DNA from: Bifidobacterium canis
GTDB lineage: Bacteria; Actinomycetota; Actinomycetes; Actinomycetales; Bifidobacteriaceae
Reading direction: 5' to 3'
Length of the DNA: 64,000 nucleotides
Assembly: GCF_009727065.1 (NCBI RefSeq)
Contig: NZ_WNLP01000009.1
Coordinates: forward strand, 40,301-104,300
Shown: piece after piece, positions 42,619 through 52,528 of the stretch
Position numbering within the stretch: position 1 is the first letter of the stretch
How the letters are laid out: every line of letters begins with the position of its first letter
Translations under genes and position numbers: made by a program
The notes under the pieces: model-generated
Seen by the model: only the letters and a program-made list of their open reading frames with translations
Databases searched by the model: none
Told to the model about the DNA's origin: nothing

Positions 42619-44835
42619 ATGAATCAGCCAACCGGTCAGTCTTCGACTGATTCTGAGAGGCAGAATACGAGCCTGAGACGAAGTTTCTGGATAAGCTGTG
42701 TGATCGCATTTGTGCTTGTGGCACTGTGCGAAATTGGCTTCTTCAATCTCGGTCATTGGAGAACGACGGGTTTGCAGCATGCCACCGTCGGTAAAGCGGT
42801 TATCGGCAAAGGCCTCAAGCACCTAGAAGGCAATGAATATAAGATAACCGACACTGACACGGCGACAATCACTGTTCCGATCGAAGGAAACGCAGTGCGC
42901 GTGGAAAGCGTACGCGTGCAAGTTGACCCGAACAGCACGAGAAAAACATTCTCGAATGCGGTTATCGCGTTGAAAACAACTGGTGGCAGCACGGCGTCCG
43001 GCACGGAATGGGTGTATTCCACCGATAGTGATGGCGTGTGGTTCGATTCGAACAACACGTTGTCGTACAGCAAGAACCCTGCGAGCCAATACATTCTGAT
43101 CGGCAAGAAACTGCATGAGTACAAATCGACGGCAGTACAGGTGAAATTCACCGATGCCAAAGATGCCGTGGTGCTATTCAACGGCATCGACGTGAATCCG
43201 ACGATCCCATTCAAAATCGTTCCTCTGCGCCTAGCTGCGGAGATTGCGTTGGCTGCATTCTTCGTGGTGTTCCGCCCGAAGGGACGCGTGTATCGCATGC
43301 ATGTGAACCTGCGCAGTGTGCCGCAACGACTCGTGACTGCTGGCTTCATCGTTGTTTGGAGTTTGGCGCTCATCGCGCTCGCTGCAGTGAGCCGTGTGCC
43401 GGAACCGGGCGGACTCCACACAGCGTTCATGCACTACATGGATCCCGATCAATACCAAGAACTGGCTGATGCGCTGATCCATGGTCATACCTGGCTTGAT
43501 CTACCTGTTGACCCGGCGCTGACGACAATGGACAACCCATATGACTATTTCGCCAGATATAAAATCGCATCACAGGGCAATCATCAGTTCTATTGGGATC
43601 ATGCCTACTACAACGGTCACTATTATTGCTATTTCGGCGTTGTGCCCGCCATTCTCGCGTTTGTGCCATATCAGTTGATCACTGGCACGGCGCTGGCTAC
43701 CTGGAAGGCCATCGCTCTCTTCAGCGTTGTGGCAACGGTGTTCGGCACGTTGTTGGTTCGCCGCCTCGCCCGTGACTACTTCCCCCAGGTTTCTTTGGGC
43801 ATCGTGTGGCTGGCAACCATCGCGTTCAATCTCGGCAACTGCCTGATTCTGTATTGCTTCGCGATCCGCTTTTATGCAGTGCCCATGGCGGCTGCCATAG
43901 CTTTCGTATTCGCCGGCTTGTGGTTCTGGCAAATTTCCAAGCGCAAAGATGGCACGGTAAACGGCTGGTACGTGGCTATAGGCTCCGCAATTATGGCGTT
44001 GAATCTGGGCACGCGCCCACAATTCGTGGCTACGTGGCTTCTGGCATTCCCGATGTTCTGGCCTCAGATCACCAAACACCGCACGTTGTTCTCACGCAAG
44101 GGGCTTGGCGCGACGATCGCTGCTCTGGCACCATTCTTCGTCGTCTGCATTCCAGTGCTGTATTACAACTATGTGCGCTTTGGTTCTTGGACTGATTTCG
44201 GTGCCTACTACAATCTGACGGGCTACGATTTGACCTCTCACAGGGGATCTCCGTATCAGCTGTTGCTGGGACTGTTTGATCAGTGGTTCCAGCCGACGAG
44301 CACAATGCCGAGATTCCCGTTCATCACCACGGTAGACACAGCGTTGGCGATGCCTAACGAGCCGTCGCTCGGCGGCTATTTCGCTGTGTTCCCGGTGGCA
44401 CTGTTCGCACTGCTGTTCTTCCTGACTCGTCAGCAGCTCCGTAAGCATGGCGTGTGGGCTATGACTATCATCATGGTGGTCGCAGCAATCGTGATTACTG
44501 CGTTCGACACGTATACGAGTGGCACGTCGACCCGATACTACGGCGACTTCGGCTATTTGGTGATGCTGTGCGCAGTGTTTGTGATACTGGCGTTCAGCTC
44601 CGTTGCCCAGAAGGTCGATGTGAACGATGACGGTACGTTGAAAGACATCACGTTTGCCGTGCAGCGCTCGCTGAGTTTCCGCACATTGCAAACAGTGCTG
44701 TTGACTTTGCTTATCATCATGGGATTGATCAACCTGTTCGGCCTGTTTGCAACAGGTGTCTATTCGAATTGGGCAACCCTGCGTCCGAACCTGTATGTTA
44801 CGGTGCGCAGCTGGTTCATCGGTCTTACGGCGTAG
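42619..44835 (+). CDS. Polytopic membrane protein, GT-C glycosyltransferase-like
   Basis: 738 residues. One N-terminal helix (FWISCVIAFVLVALCEIGFF) is followed by an extracytoplasmic beta domain (about 60-190), then about ten helices. MDPDQYQELADALIHGHTWLD after the third helix, then NPYDYF, has the Asp and loop placement of GT-C enzymes that use polyprenyl-phosphate sugars. AATGAGG precedes the ATG at 42619 by 6 bases; ATG 42607 is an alternative. It opens the envelope-polysaccharide cluster, so addition of a sugar outside the membrane is likely. Confidence 0.7.
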   Translation: MNQPTGQSSTDSERQNTSLRRSFWISCVIAFVLVALCEIGFFNLGHWRTTGLQHATVGKAVIGKGLKHLEGNEYKITDTDTATITVPIEGNAVRVESVRVQVDPNSTRKTFSNAVIALKTTGGSTASGTEWVYSTDSDGVWFDSNNTLSYSKNPASQYILIGKKLHEYKSTAVQVKFTDAKDAVVLFNGIDVNPTIPFKIVPLRLAAEIALAAFFVVFRPKGRVYRMHVNLRSVPQRLVTAGFIVVWSLALIALAAVSRVPEPGGLHTAFMHYMDPDQYQELADALIHGHTWLDLPVDPALTTMDNPYDYFARYKIASQGNHQFYWDHAYYNGHYYCYFGVVPAILAFVPYQLITGTALATWKAIALFSVVATVFGTLLVRRLARDYFPQVSLGIVWLATIAFNLGNCLILYCFAIRFYAVPMAAAIAFVFAGLWFWQISKRKDGTVNGWYVAIGSAIMALNLGTRPQFVATWLLAFPMFWPQITKHRTLFSRKGLGATIAALAPFFVVCIPVLYYNYVRFGSWTDFGAYYNLTGYDLTSHRGSPYQLLLGLFDQWFQPTSTMPRFPFITTVDTALAMPNEPSLGGYFAVFPVALFALLFFLTRQQLRKHGVWAMTIIMVVAAIVITAFDTYTSGTSTRYYGDFGYLVMLCAVFVILAFSSVAQKVDVNDDGTLKDITFAVQRSLSFRTLQTVLLTLLIIMGLINLFGLFATGVYSNWATLRPNLYVTVRSWFIGLTA

Positions 44836-44848
44836 CCGATGCATTGAT

Positions 44849-44896
44849 AGCAGAGTGGGGGCAAAAGATCCATGGATCTTTTGCCCCCACTCTGCT
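44849..44896. terminator. Perfect 22-bp terminator stem
   Basis: 44849-44870 pairs exactly with 44875-44896 around CATG; the left arm contains GGGGGCAAAAGATC. Confidence 0.85.
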
Positions 44897-44939
44897 TCTG
44901 GCTGGCGTACAGATGCATGCCGAGATGATAAAGAAAAAG

Positions 44940-44961
44940 GTTCCAACATGCGTTGGAACCT
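44940..44961 (-). terminator. tRNA-Ser terminator
   Basis: On the minus strand GGTTCCAACGCATGTTGGAACC is followed by TTTTTC, directly downstream of the tRNA. Confidence 0.85.
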
Positions 44962-44968
44962 GAAGAGC

Positions 44969-45052
44969 GGAGGATGCGAGATTCGAACTCGCGAGGCTGT
45001 TACACCAACACGCTTTCCAAGCGTGCGCCATAGGCCACTAGGCGAATCCTCC
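44969..45052 (-). tRNA. tRNA-Ser (anticodon GGA)
   Basis: The minus strand begins GGAGGAT and ends ATCCTCC (7-bp acceptor stem). The anticodon arm CACGC-TTGGAAA-GCGTG gives anticodon GGA. A T-arm (GCGAG-TTCGAAT-CTCGC) and the long variable arm typical of tRNA-Ser are present. CCA is not encoded. Confidence 0.95.
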
Positions 45053-45235
45053 ATTGCGTTTGAGCAACTCGAAAAGAATACAACGAGACGTCTACATGCA
45101 CAAATTCAGCGTGTCGTTCATGTGAGAGCAATAGGGATAAAACTTAGGAACGCTTCCTAATATAATCATGCGTACTACAGTGATACGTGCTTTTACACGA
45201 ACATGACGAACCGTATACGTTATTGAAGGTGCTAT

Positions 45236-47106
45236 ATGCCATCATTTAAATTCGCGAATGTGCTGTTGGAATCTAATCCACGTTCAGAAAACTACCTTGG
45301 ATTGTATTGCCGCGCAGACAGAGCTGTTTCGCGCAATCCGATAGACGGTTTCTGGATGTTGACCGACGCGGGAACCTTTGATTTCACCACATATTTTAAC
45401 GCGTTGTCTGTGCGCAAACTACTCAAATACACTACGGCGACTGCGTTCAAGCTTCACCTTGAATTGCGCGGCTCTGCTTGCACGGTCATGCAGACCACAA
45501 CCGATCAGTTCTCCAAGGAGTCAGTGCCTGTAGAAGAGACGTTGCAGCATGTTGGCAAAAGCGATGAATGGCACAACGTAGATATTGATTTGCAGATCGC
45601 TGATACGGCCGTTCTCGTTGGGTTCATCATCTCCACCGAAGGTGCGGTCGAAATTCGCAATGGGTATTACGAACTAGAAGTGAGCGAGGAACCTCGCGAT
45701 GTGGAACTCGTTCTGGCTACGACCACATTCAAAAAGAGAGCTTCGTCATCAGCAACATCAATTTGGTTCGAGAGAATATCGTTGAGTCTGGTGAACATAT
45801 TGCCGACCATTTCAACATGTATGTGATGGATAACGGTCGTACACTCGACAAGCAAACACTCGATTCTGATCACATCACCATTGTTCCGGAGGGGAACGTG
45901 GGCGGTGCTGGTGGCTTCACGCGTGGCATGATCGAAGCGCTGGAACAAACGCCTGCTGCGACGCATGTGATTTTGATGGACGATGACGTAGCCGTTTCCG
46001 CAGAGAGCATCAAGCGCACCTACAATCTTCTACGCGTGCTCAAGAAGGACTACGAGTATTCCATGGTGTCTGGCGCGATGCTCAACTATCGCATCGGAGA
46101 GGATCAGAACGAAGACACCGGCTATATGAGCGAGCGTGGAGAATTCCTCCCATGCAAAGAAGTTCTGCGTTTGACCATGCTTGACGATTTGATCTACAAC
46201 GAGTTGTTCGAACCGACGCCGCGCATGCAGAAGGCGCACTATGCCGGTTGGTGGTATTGTTGCATTCCAACTGCGATGATCCGCAAGAACGGGTTGCCGT
46301 TGCCGTTGTTTGTGCGTAGCGATGACACCGAGTACGGCTGGCGGTGCCATCCCGAGTTCATCACGATGAACAGTCTTTGCGTCTGGCACATGCCATTCAA
46401 AGAGAAGTACGATGCGGCGGTGGAACGATATCAGACTACGCGTAACCCGCTTATCGCGCAGTTCACCACAGGATTTGCTCCGGAATCGGACTTCATGTAT
46501 GCCATGTATAACAAGCTCCGGTTGGAACTGAAGAAGTTCGGTTACGACAATGCAGAGCTGGTGCTTGACGGCTTCGAAGATTTCCTGAAGGGACCGAAGT
46601 TCATCGAGCAAAAAGGACGAGCTGAAGAGACGTTCTTGGCAGCCAATAGAAACAAAGAGAAGCTGATGACATTCGAAGAGCTGCAGCATGCTGCCGAACA
46701 GGATCCGATGTTGCAAGGTTTCGATATCAGAAAGGTCGACCGTCAGGTCATCGAAGAAAATCCGCCGCGCACCATTCCCGAAAGGCTTGTTGACTATTTC
46801 ACCGATAACGGTCAGCGATACCTGAAGACGGAAGGTGAAGGTTACGCCATCATCCCGTTGATGGGATGGATGTATCCTGCTGGTTCGATTCGTGGCAAGA
46901 AGAAGCTGATCGCTTTGGATTGGTACAACCGTAAAGGCGCGATCCGTACAAAGGACTCAGCACGCTATCATGCCATCCGTCAGCGTTACCAGCGTGATAT
47001 GCGGTATTACAAGGCCAACGAAAAGAGATTGCGTAGAGAATACGCGGCGGCTCGAGACAAATTGACTTCGATCGAGTTCTGGAAAGACTATCTCGATATG
47101 AACTGA
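45236..47106 (+). CDS. GlfT2-like galactofuranosyltransferase, GT2 (one frameshift as sequenced)
   Basis: About 623 residues, close to the 637 of mycobacterial GlfT2. An N-terminal beta-sandwich (1-165) is followed by the GT-A domain with PEGNVGGAGGFTRGM, the metal-binding HVILMDDDV (DDD), WWYCCIP and FVRSDDTEYGWR, then a helical C-terminus. One A missing at 45731-45735 breaks the frame: LVLATTTFKK stops in one frame while the next frame carries LVRENIVESGEH. It uses UDP-galactofuranose, supplied by Glf (57543-58727), to extend a galactofuranan on the inner membrane face. Confidence 0.8.
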
Positions 47107-47110
47107 TTGG

Positions 47111-47148
47111 TTTTGCCTAGTGCTTGATATTCGTGGCACTAGGCAAAA
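47111..47148 (+). terminator. Terminator between GlfT2-like gene and ABC permease
   Basis: TTTTGCCTAGTGC (47111-47123) pairs with GCACTAGGCAAAA (47136-47148). Confidence 0.75.
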
Positions 47149-47221
47149 CATTCTGTGCGATTTCAATGTTGCGTGAGATCAGGTACAATAAGACGATTGA
47201 TCTCGATTGGAGAAGATACGA

Positions 47222-48058
47222 GTGAAGACGTTGGCACAACGGTTGAAAAACCGCTATGGATATGCGATGACCGTATTGCGTGGATTGGTGAAAACCGATT
47301 TCAAAATGCGCTACCAAGGCTCGTTCTTAGGCGTCGCATGGTCCGTGTTAAAACCATTGATGCTGTTCTGTGTCATGTATCTGGTGTTCGCAAAATTCCT
47401 GCGTATGGATGACGGTACTCCTACATTCCCCGTCGTACTTCTGTTGGGCATCAGCTCTTGGCAGTTCGTCACCGAAACAGTTGGCATAGGGCTGCGTTCG
47501 ATCGTAGATCGAGGCGATCTGCTGCGCAAAGTGCATTTTCCGAACTACATCGTCGTGGTTTCCGCATCAGTTGGATCACTGATTTCACTCGGCATCAACT
47601 ACGTCGTAGTACTTGTATTCGCTCTGTTCTCACATGTGCAGTTCACGTGGCGAGTACTGCTGGTGCCTATCAATGTTGCTGAGTTATATATCATCGCTTT
47701 GTCAATGGCATTGATTCTGGCCACTTGCTATGTGTACTTCCGCGATGTGGCGCACATCTGGGAAGTGTTGCAGCAGATAATCTTCTATGCCATGCCAATC
47801 ATCTACCCACTGAGCTACGTGATCGATAAGGGCGGTACTCTTGCACAGCTGGCCAAGTTGGAGCTGCTGAATCCAATCGCGCAGGCGATTCAAGATATCC
47901 GGCACAATCTCATCGCGCCAGAAACGCAGCCAACCATTTGGAATACCTTCGATTCGTGGTGGCTCAAGAGCATTCCGCTCGTATTGACCGCGTTGCTGTT
48001 GTGGTTTGGCATTTATATCTTCCGTAGAAACAGTCGTAAGTTCGCTGAGGTGATGTGA
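47222..48058 (+). CDS. Polysaccharide ABC exporter permease (Wzm/TagG-like)
   Basis: 278 residues with six membrane helices of the ABC-2 type. KTDFKMRYQGSFLGVAWSVLKPL is the amphipathic entry helix characteristic of O-antigen and teichoic-acid exporters. The GTG at 47222 is preferred since GGAGAAG lies 6 bases upstream; a TTG 15 bases earlier overlaps that site. The stop overlaps the ATG of the ATPase by one base, so the two are co-translated. Confidence 0.9.
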   Translation: MKTLAQRLKNRYGYAMTVLRGLVKTDFKMRYQGSFLGVAWSVLKPLMLFCVMYLVFAKFLRMDDGTPTFPVVLLLGISSWQFVTETVGIGLRSIVDRGDLLRKVHFPNYIVVVSASVGSLISLGINYVVVLVFALFSHVQFTWRVLLVPINVAELYIIALSMALILATCYVYFRDVAHIWEVLQQIIFYAMPIIYPLSYVIDKGGTLAQLAKLELLNPIAQAIQDIRHNLIAPETQPTIWNTFDSWWLKSIPLVLTALLLWFGIYIFRRNSRKFAEVM

Positions 48059-49389
48059 TGAGTGAAGCAGGGGAGTCTCAGGAGTTGGAATCGGTCACCA
48101 TCGACAATTATGAGAGCCAGCCAGTCGTTCTCGATGTTGAGCATGTCGATAAATGGTTCAAACTGCCCACCGAGCAGGCAACTGGTTTGAAGCAGGCATT
48201 CATCAATTGGACGAAAGGCATCAAAGGTTATAAGCAGCAGCAGGTGCTCAAAGATGTGAGCTTCCAAGTGCACCGTGGTGAATTCTTCGGAATCGTGGGG
48301 CGCAATGGTGGCGGTAAATCCACACTGCTCAAGATCATTTCGCAGATCTACTACCCGAATCGGGGCAGTGTGAACGTGAGTGGCAAACTTGTGCCATTCA
48401 TCGAACTCGGTGTGGGCTTCAATCCAGAGCTCACAGGGCGCGAAAATGTCTATTTGAACGGCGCATTGCTCGGTTTCACACGTGAGCAAGTCGACGATAT
48501 GTATGATGAAATCGTCGAATTCGCCGAACTCGAAGATTTCATGGACCAGAAGCTCAAGAACTATTCGAGTGGCATGCAGGTACGTCTTGCCTTCTCAGTG
48601 GCGATCAAGGCGCAGGGCGACATTCTGGTGCTCGACGAAGTACTGGCCGTCGGTGATGAGGCGTTCCAACGTAAGTGCGACGATTACTTCGCGAAAATTC
48701 GCCAAGACCCCACCAAAACTGTCATTTTGGTGACGCACGATATGAATGCGATCAAGCGCTATTGCACACGTGCAATGTTCATTCAAGACGGCGAAGTGAC
48801 TGCGATCGGCGATCGTGAAACAGTTGCTGAAAGCTATACGCTGGCCAATTTGGAAGCGGAGCGTAAAGAAGAGAAACTGAAAGCCGAGCGTGCTCGCAAA
48901 TCCGGCCAAAAGGTGTATCCGAACGGTTTGAATGAACGTTGCCCTGTGCTGCGTACTTATGCTATTTCACCGTTGGTCATGACCAGTGACCAGATATTCC
49001 GTTTCGCCGTTGAATACGAATTTAACGAAACCGATGACTTCTATCTGGCGATTGCGTTGCACGATATTCGTCGCGGTGGCATCACTTTCGACACGGGAGC
49101 ACATAATCCCAAACTTCATCTCACGAAGAAGGGGCATCACACCGTGTATTTCGAGATGCCATTGCACCTCTTCAACAATGGTGAATTCCGCCTCTTCACA
49201 TCGTTGCGTACACCCATTCCAGGCAACACCGACACCACCGATATGGTTGCCGTGGCTTTGGACGATAACGCCTGTACGTTTGCAATACGAGATCCTCGCA
49301 ATATGGATTATGCATTGATCAATACTCGTGTGATGAGCATCGAACCGATTTCTAAAGAAGATGCGGAGCGTGGAGCTGCCCAACAGTAG
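48058..49389 (+). CDS. Polysaccharide ABC exporter ATPase (Wzt/TagH-like) with C-terminal glycan-binding domain
   Basis: 443 residues. GRNGGGKSTLL (Walker A), the shortened signature YSSGMQVRL and ILVLDEVLAVGD (Walker B) identify a polysaccharide-type exporter ATPase. After a Lys/Glu-rich linker (LEAERKEEKLKAERARKSGQ) comes a beta-sandwich of about 150 residues like Wzt-C, which in O-antigen systems recognises the finished end of the glycan. GAGG is 7 bases before the ATG at 48058. It powers export of the galactofuranan or lipoglycan. Confidence 0.9.
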   Translation: MSEAGESQELESVTIDNYESQPVVLDVEHVDKWFKLPTEQATGLKQAFINWTKGIKGYKQQQVLKDVSFQVHRGEFFGIVGRNGGGKSTLLKIISQIYYPNRGSVNVSGKLVPFIELGVGFNPELTGRENVYLNGALLGFTREQVDDMYDEIVEFAELEDFMDQKLKNYSSGMQVRLAFSVAIKAQGDILVLDEVLAVGDEAFQRKCDDYFAKIRQDPTKTVILVTHDMNAIKRYCTRAMFIQDGEVTAIGDRETVAESYTLANLEAERKEEKLKAERARKSGQKVYPNGLNERCPVLRTYAISPLVMTSDQIFRFAVEYEFNETDDFYLAIALHDIRRGGITFDTGAHNPKLHLTKKGHHTVYFEMPLHLFNNGEFRLFTSLRTPIPGNTDTTDMVAVALDDNACTFAIRDPRNMDYALINTRVMSIEPISKEDAERGAAQQ

Positions 49390-49513
49390 GCATGCAAGCG
49401 TAAATTCATAGCATATATCATGCATGCACGAGTAGTGTATTACAAATGGTGCGCTGAGAAGTTGCGCGTATTTTGTGTTGCGGTAGGCAAAAGTACTCAA
49501 AGGAAAGCATATA

Positions 49514-50320
49514 TTGGTATCACGCGACAGGCTGAGAACACTTATTGCAGGCATAGCTTTGACCGCTGTGGTCGTGTTTGTGCCGTCTGCTTGCAGTGGC
49601 GATACCACGCGTAACTCAGGCCCGTGGTCGTATGCGCACGGCGAGTATTCGTTCACGCAGTCCGACGGCAAGGTGTTGCAGCCGGTGATCAAAGTGATCG
49701 ACGTGTCGGAGCATCAGAAAAGCATCGATTGGCAGAAAGTCAAGCAGTCGGGCGTTGACGCCGCAATTTTGCGCGTAGGCTACGGCTACGGCAATGAAGA
49801 CAAGTATTTCAAAGAGAATCTGGCGGGAGCGCGCGTCAACAGAATTCGATACGGCTTGTACCTTTACAGCTACGCATACGACACTGAGTTTGCTCGCGAA
49901 GAAGCGAACTATCTGCTCAAAGAGCTAAAGAAATACTCGATCACAGATACCGACGTTCCTATTTTCTACGACCTCGAGCACACCGAAACTTGGGACGGGC
50001 ACAAAATGCCCACTGACGCGGCGGCATATGAGAAAATCGCCAAGGCGTTCTTCGAGGTACTCGAGAACGCCGGCTACACCAATGTGGGCATCTACACGTA
50101 TGCGAACAATATGACGTCGCGCATGAACAGCACTTGGTTGCGCGCGCACACGAGCTGGATCGCCTCGTACGGCGACGTGCTCAGCTACAATTTCAAAGAT
50201 TATAGCGGGCCTCGCGCATGGCAATACACGTCCACCGGCCGAGTGAACGGCATCACCGGCAACGTCGACATCAGCGTGTTCGAGCCGACGTTCTTCACAG
50301 GTTCAACGATTACTCGTTAA
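49514..50320 (+). CDS. Secreted GH25 lysozyme
   Basis: 268 residues from a TTG with AAAGGAAAG 6 bases upstream. The N-terminal hydrophobic segment (LIAGIALTAVVVFVPSAC) could be a signal peptide or a lipoprotein signal ending at Cys. The GH25 domain shows KVIDVSEHQKSIDWQKVK, ILRVGYGYG, PIFYDLEHTE (catalytic Asp/Glu) and WQYTSTGRVNGITGNVDISVF. It cleaves the muramic acid-GlcNAc bond of peptidoglycan. In an export cluster it may open the wall for polymer insertion, or it may simply remodel the wall. Confidence 0.9.
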   Translation: MVSRDRLRTLIAGIALTAVVVFVPSACSGDTTRNSGPWSYAHGEYSFTQSDGKVLQPVIKVIDVSEHQKSIDWQKVKQSGVDAAILRVGYGYGNEDKYFKENLAGARVNRIRYGLYLYSYAYDTEFAREEANYLLKELKKYSITDTDVPIFYDLEHTETWDGHKMPTDAAAYEKIAKAFFEVLENAGYTNVGIYTYANNMTSRMNSTWLRAHTSWIASYGDVLSYNFKDYSGPRAWQYTSTGRVNGITGNVDISVFEPTFFTGSTITR

Positions 50321-52394
50321 AAATTTTCGCCCATTGCTCGATGCTGCATAGATCAGCGGCACGGTACTCTTCTGCAAGCGCGTTGAAACGCTTGCAGAAG
50401 ACCTTTGTCAGATACAGATTCCTGAACATTAGCGTGCGCATTAGCTTGTTGTCTCGTTTGCACCATGCGACCGAATTGCCATCTGCCGAGGTGACCAGTG
50501 CAGATGATTGATGCCGGAATGCGCGCCACGTGGCGTCTTTCGCGGTGATGGCAATAGCCGGATTCGTGTCTTGCAGTCCGTTACGTGGCGATATGAGATC
50601 CTTAAGCAGCGTAGTTATGCCCTCACGTTTCACAGCTGCCGGAGACTCCGGCTTACTATTAGGAGCGTATTGAGCCAACGCCGGGGGGAAATCATCGATG
50701 TTCGGCCGCGTTTCGGTATCGCTGAATCCTTTGCGCGCCTCACGCACCTCAGCGAGCTTCGTAGGCATGGACGAGAGGATGTATTGCGGGCCGCGCATCA
50801 CATCTCGTAATGCCAGATGGTGCAGATGCAGGCTCGAATACACCAAGCGGAGACCGATCGTCACATCGTTGTATGCCATCTGATACACAAGTTGCGGTGT
50901 TGGCTTGCTGGAGTGCAGCAAGGAGCAGATCCAACGATTACGATTGTCAAAATAATCTTCCCAGGTTCGCTGCGGATCCTTGCTGTGCCAGGCCTGATGC
51001 CACACGGCCACGCCTGGCAGGCTCACAGTCGTATAGCCATGGTCTTGTGCCCGCAAACCAAATTCGAAGTCATCGTATTTGATGAAGACGGGCAGAGACA
51101 AGCCGATGTCTTTCATGATGGCGGTGGGAATGAGGCACATCCACCAGCCGTTGAAGTCAGCGTCGAAACGACGATGCAAGTGAGGCTGATCACGCAGCGG
51201 GAACTGGGCGTAATCCTGATTGTATCGTTGACCGACTGCGGGCAGAGGCCTCATATTGTTGCGGTTGACGATCTCACTCTGTGCATAGAGCACTGTGCGG
51301 TTGTCAAGGTGGAACATGCCTCCGCCGACAATCGTCGGCTTGACACAGTAATCAGCGAATTGCACGGCGCGAATAATCGATTCGGGCTCACTGATGGCAT
51401 CGTCATCGAGCAGCATCGTATAGGAGCTGGTGCCGGCACGCAGTGTCTCGAACATGCCACGGGAGAATCCGCCGGAGCCTCCGAGGTTCGCTTGCTGAAT
51501 GTATGTGAGCTGCTGGCCCAGATCTTGCGCGGTTTTGTTGAAGCCCTCTTGGCTGCGCACACGGTCAGTACCTTGATCAACGCAATATATCGTGTCGAGA
51601 CGCCCGCGCACGTTCATGTCTGTGGCAATGGTGCGCAGTTGGCGCAGACAATAGGTTGGACGATTAAATGTGGTGATGGCGATCGAGAACGTCGTGGGGT
51701 TCTGCGCAGAACGATCCGTGGTGGGCACGCTCCACGTCGCTTTGCGAATATGCAGTTCATTGGTTTCACCGGCTCGAGCGTCGAACCAGAAGAATCCGCC
51801 ATCCATCAAGTCGTCCATCGTGATATCGGCAGTGACAGTGGTGAACTGTTCAGTTGAATCCACCGGCAGTGTTTGCACGGTATGCAGCAGCCCGCGACCG
51901 GAGGAACGCATGACCGAGATCGCACCACCACCCTTAACCTGCACGGTGAGACGAACCTTGCTGATGCGCGTCCAACGACGCCAATAACCTGCTGGGAACG
52001 CATTGAAATAAGTGCATAGGGAAACTGCTTTGCCGGCATGTACGCATATAGCATCGCGGTTTTCTACGGTGAAGATGTCGGAAGACACGTTAGCTGGCTG
52101 GCGTAAATTCGCGTTGACAAGTCTACGGGCATCTGATTCGTTCATGGCGGCAAAATCGATGTTGTAGAAATCTGCAACTGGATCGATTTCATCATGGCTC
52201 ATGCGCGGCTGTGTCCACTCAAGTGCATAGAGGGGAAGTATGGCATTACGGTCTTCCATAGGGAACACAACACGGTTCACCACTTCCCAACTGTTACCCG
52301 TTTCGCTACTCGGAGCAGACGTTGCAGATCGAGGCTGGGAAGATTGTGCCGCGTATTTTGCTGTTGAAGTTTTTGGAGAGGTATTCGCTGCCAT
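50310..52394 (-). CDS. GlfT2-like glycosyltransferase, GT2
   Basis: 694 residues. A Ser/Thr-rich start and an N-terminal beta-sandwich (to about 235) precede the GT-A domain: FSIAITTFNRPTYCLRQL, QQANLGGSGGFSRGM, YTMLLDDDAI, FNGWWMCLIPTAI and FIKYDDFEFGLR. These are the GlfT2 landmarks (DDD motif, WW, catalytic Asp pair). The C-terminus is helical. Its 3' end overlaps that of the convergent lysozyme by 11 bases. With the gene at 45236 it makes two GlfT2-like enzymes; they may alternate linkages or act on different chains. Confidence 0.87.
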   Translation of the reverse strand: MAANTSPKTSTAKYAAQSSQPRSATSAPSSETGNSWEVVNRVVFPMEDRNAILPLYALEWTQPRMSHDEIDPVADFYNIDFAAMNESDARRLVNANLRQPANVSSDIFTVENRDAICVHAGKAVSLCTYFNAFPAGYWRRWTRISKVRLTVQVKGGGAISVMRSSGRGLLHTVQTLPVDSTEQFTTVTADITMDDLMDGGFFWFDARAGETNELHIRKATWSVPTTDRSAQNPTTFSIAITTFNRPTYCLRQLRTIATDMNVRGRLDTIYCVDQGTDRVRSQEGFNKTAQDLGQQLTYIQQANLGGSGGFSRGMFETLRAGTSSYTMLLDDDAISEPESIIRAVQFADYCVKPTIVGGGMFHLDNRTVLYAQSEIVNRNNMRPLPAVGQRYNQDYAQFPLRDQPHLHRRFDADFNGWWMCLIPTAIMKDIGLSLPVFIKYDDFEFGLRAQDHGYTTVSLPGVAVWHQAWHSKDPQRTWEDYFDNRNRWICSLLHSSKPTPQLVYQMAYNDVTIGLRLVYSSLHLHHLALRDVMRGPQYILSSMPTKLAEVREARKGFSDTETRPNIDDFPPALAQYAPNSKPESPAAVKREGITTLLKDLISPRNGLQDTNPAIAITAKDATWRAFRHQSSALVTSADGNSVAWCKRDNKLMRTLMFRNLYLTKVFCKRFNALAEEYRAADLCSIEQWAKIFNE

Positions 52395-52477
52395 AAGTTC
52401 TCATACTATACCGAATGAGGAATGTCTAGCGTGCTTTCTTGCCATGATGGGTGATTTGAGATGGAGCAGATATGAAC

Positions 52478-52507
52478 AGTGCGCAGAGTCGAATTGCTCT
52501 GCGCACT
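52478..52507. terminator. Hairpin between glycerophosphate transferase and GlfT2-like gene
   Basis: AGTGCGCAGAG (52478-52488) pairs with CTCTGCGCACT (52497-52507), just past the stop of the leftward upstream gene. Confidence 0.65.
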
Positions 52508-52528
52508 CGGTTGCTCTAGATGAGTTAA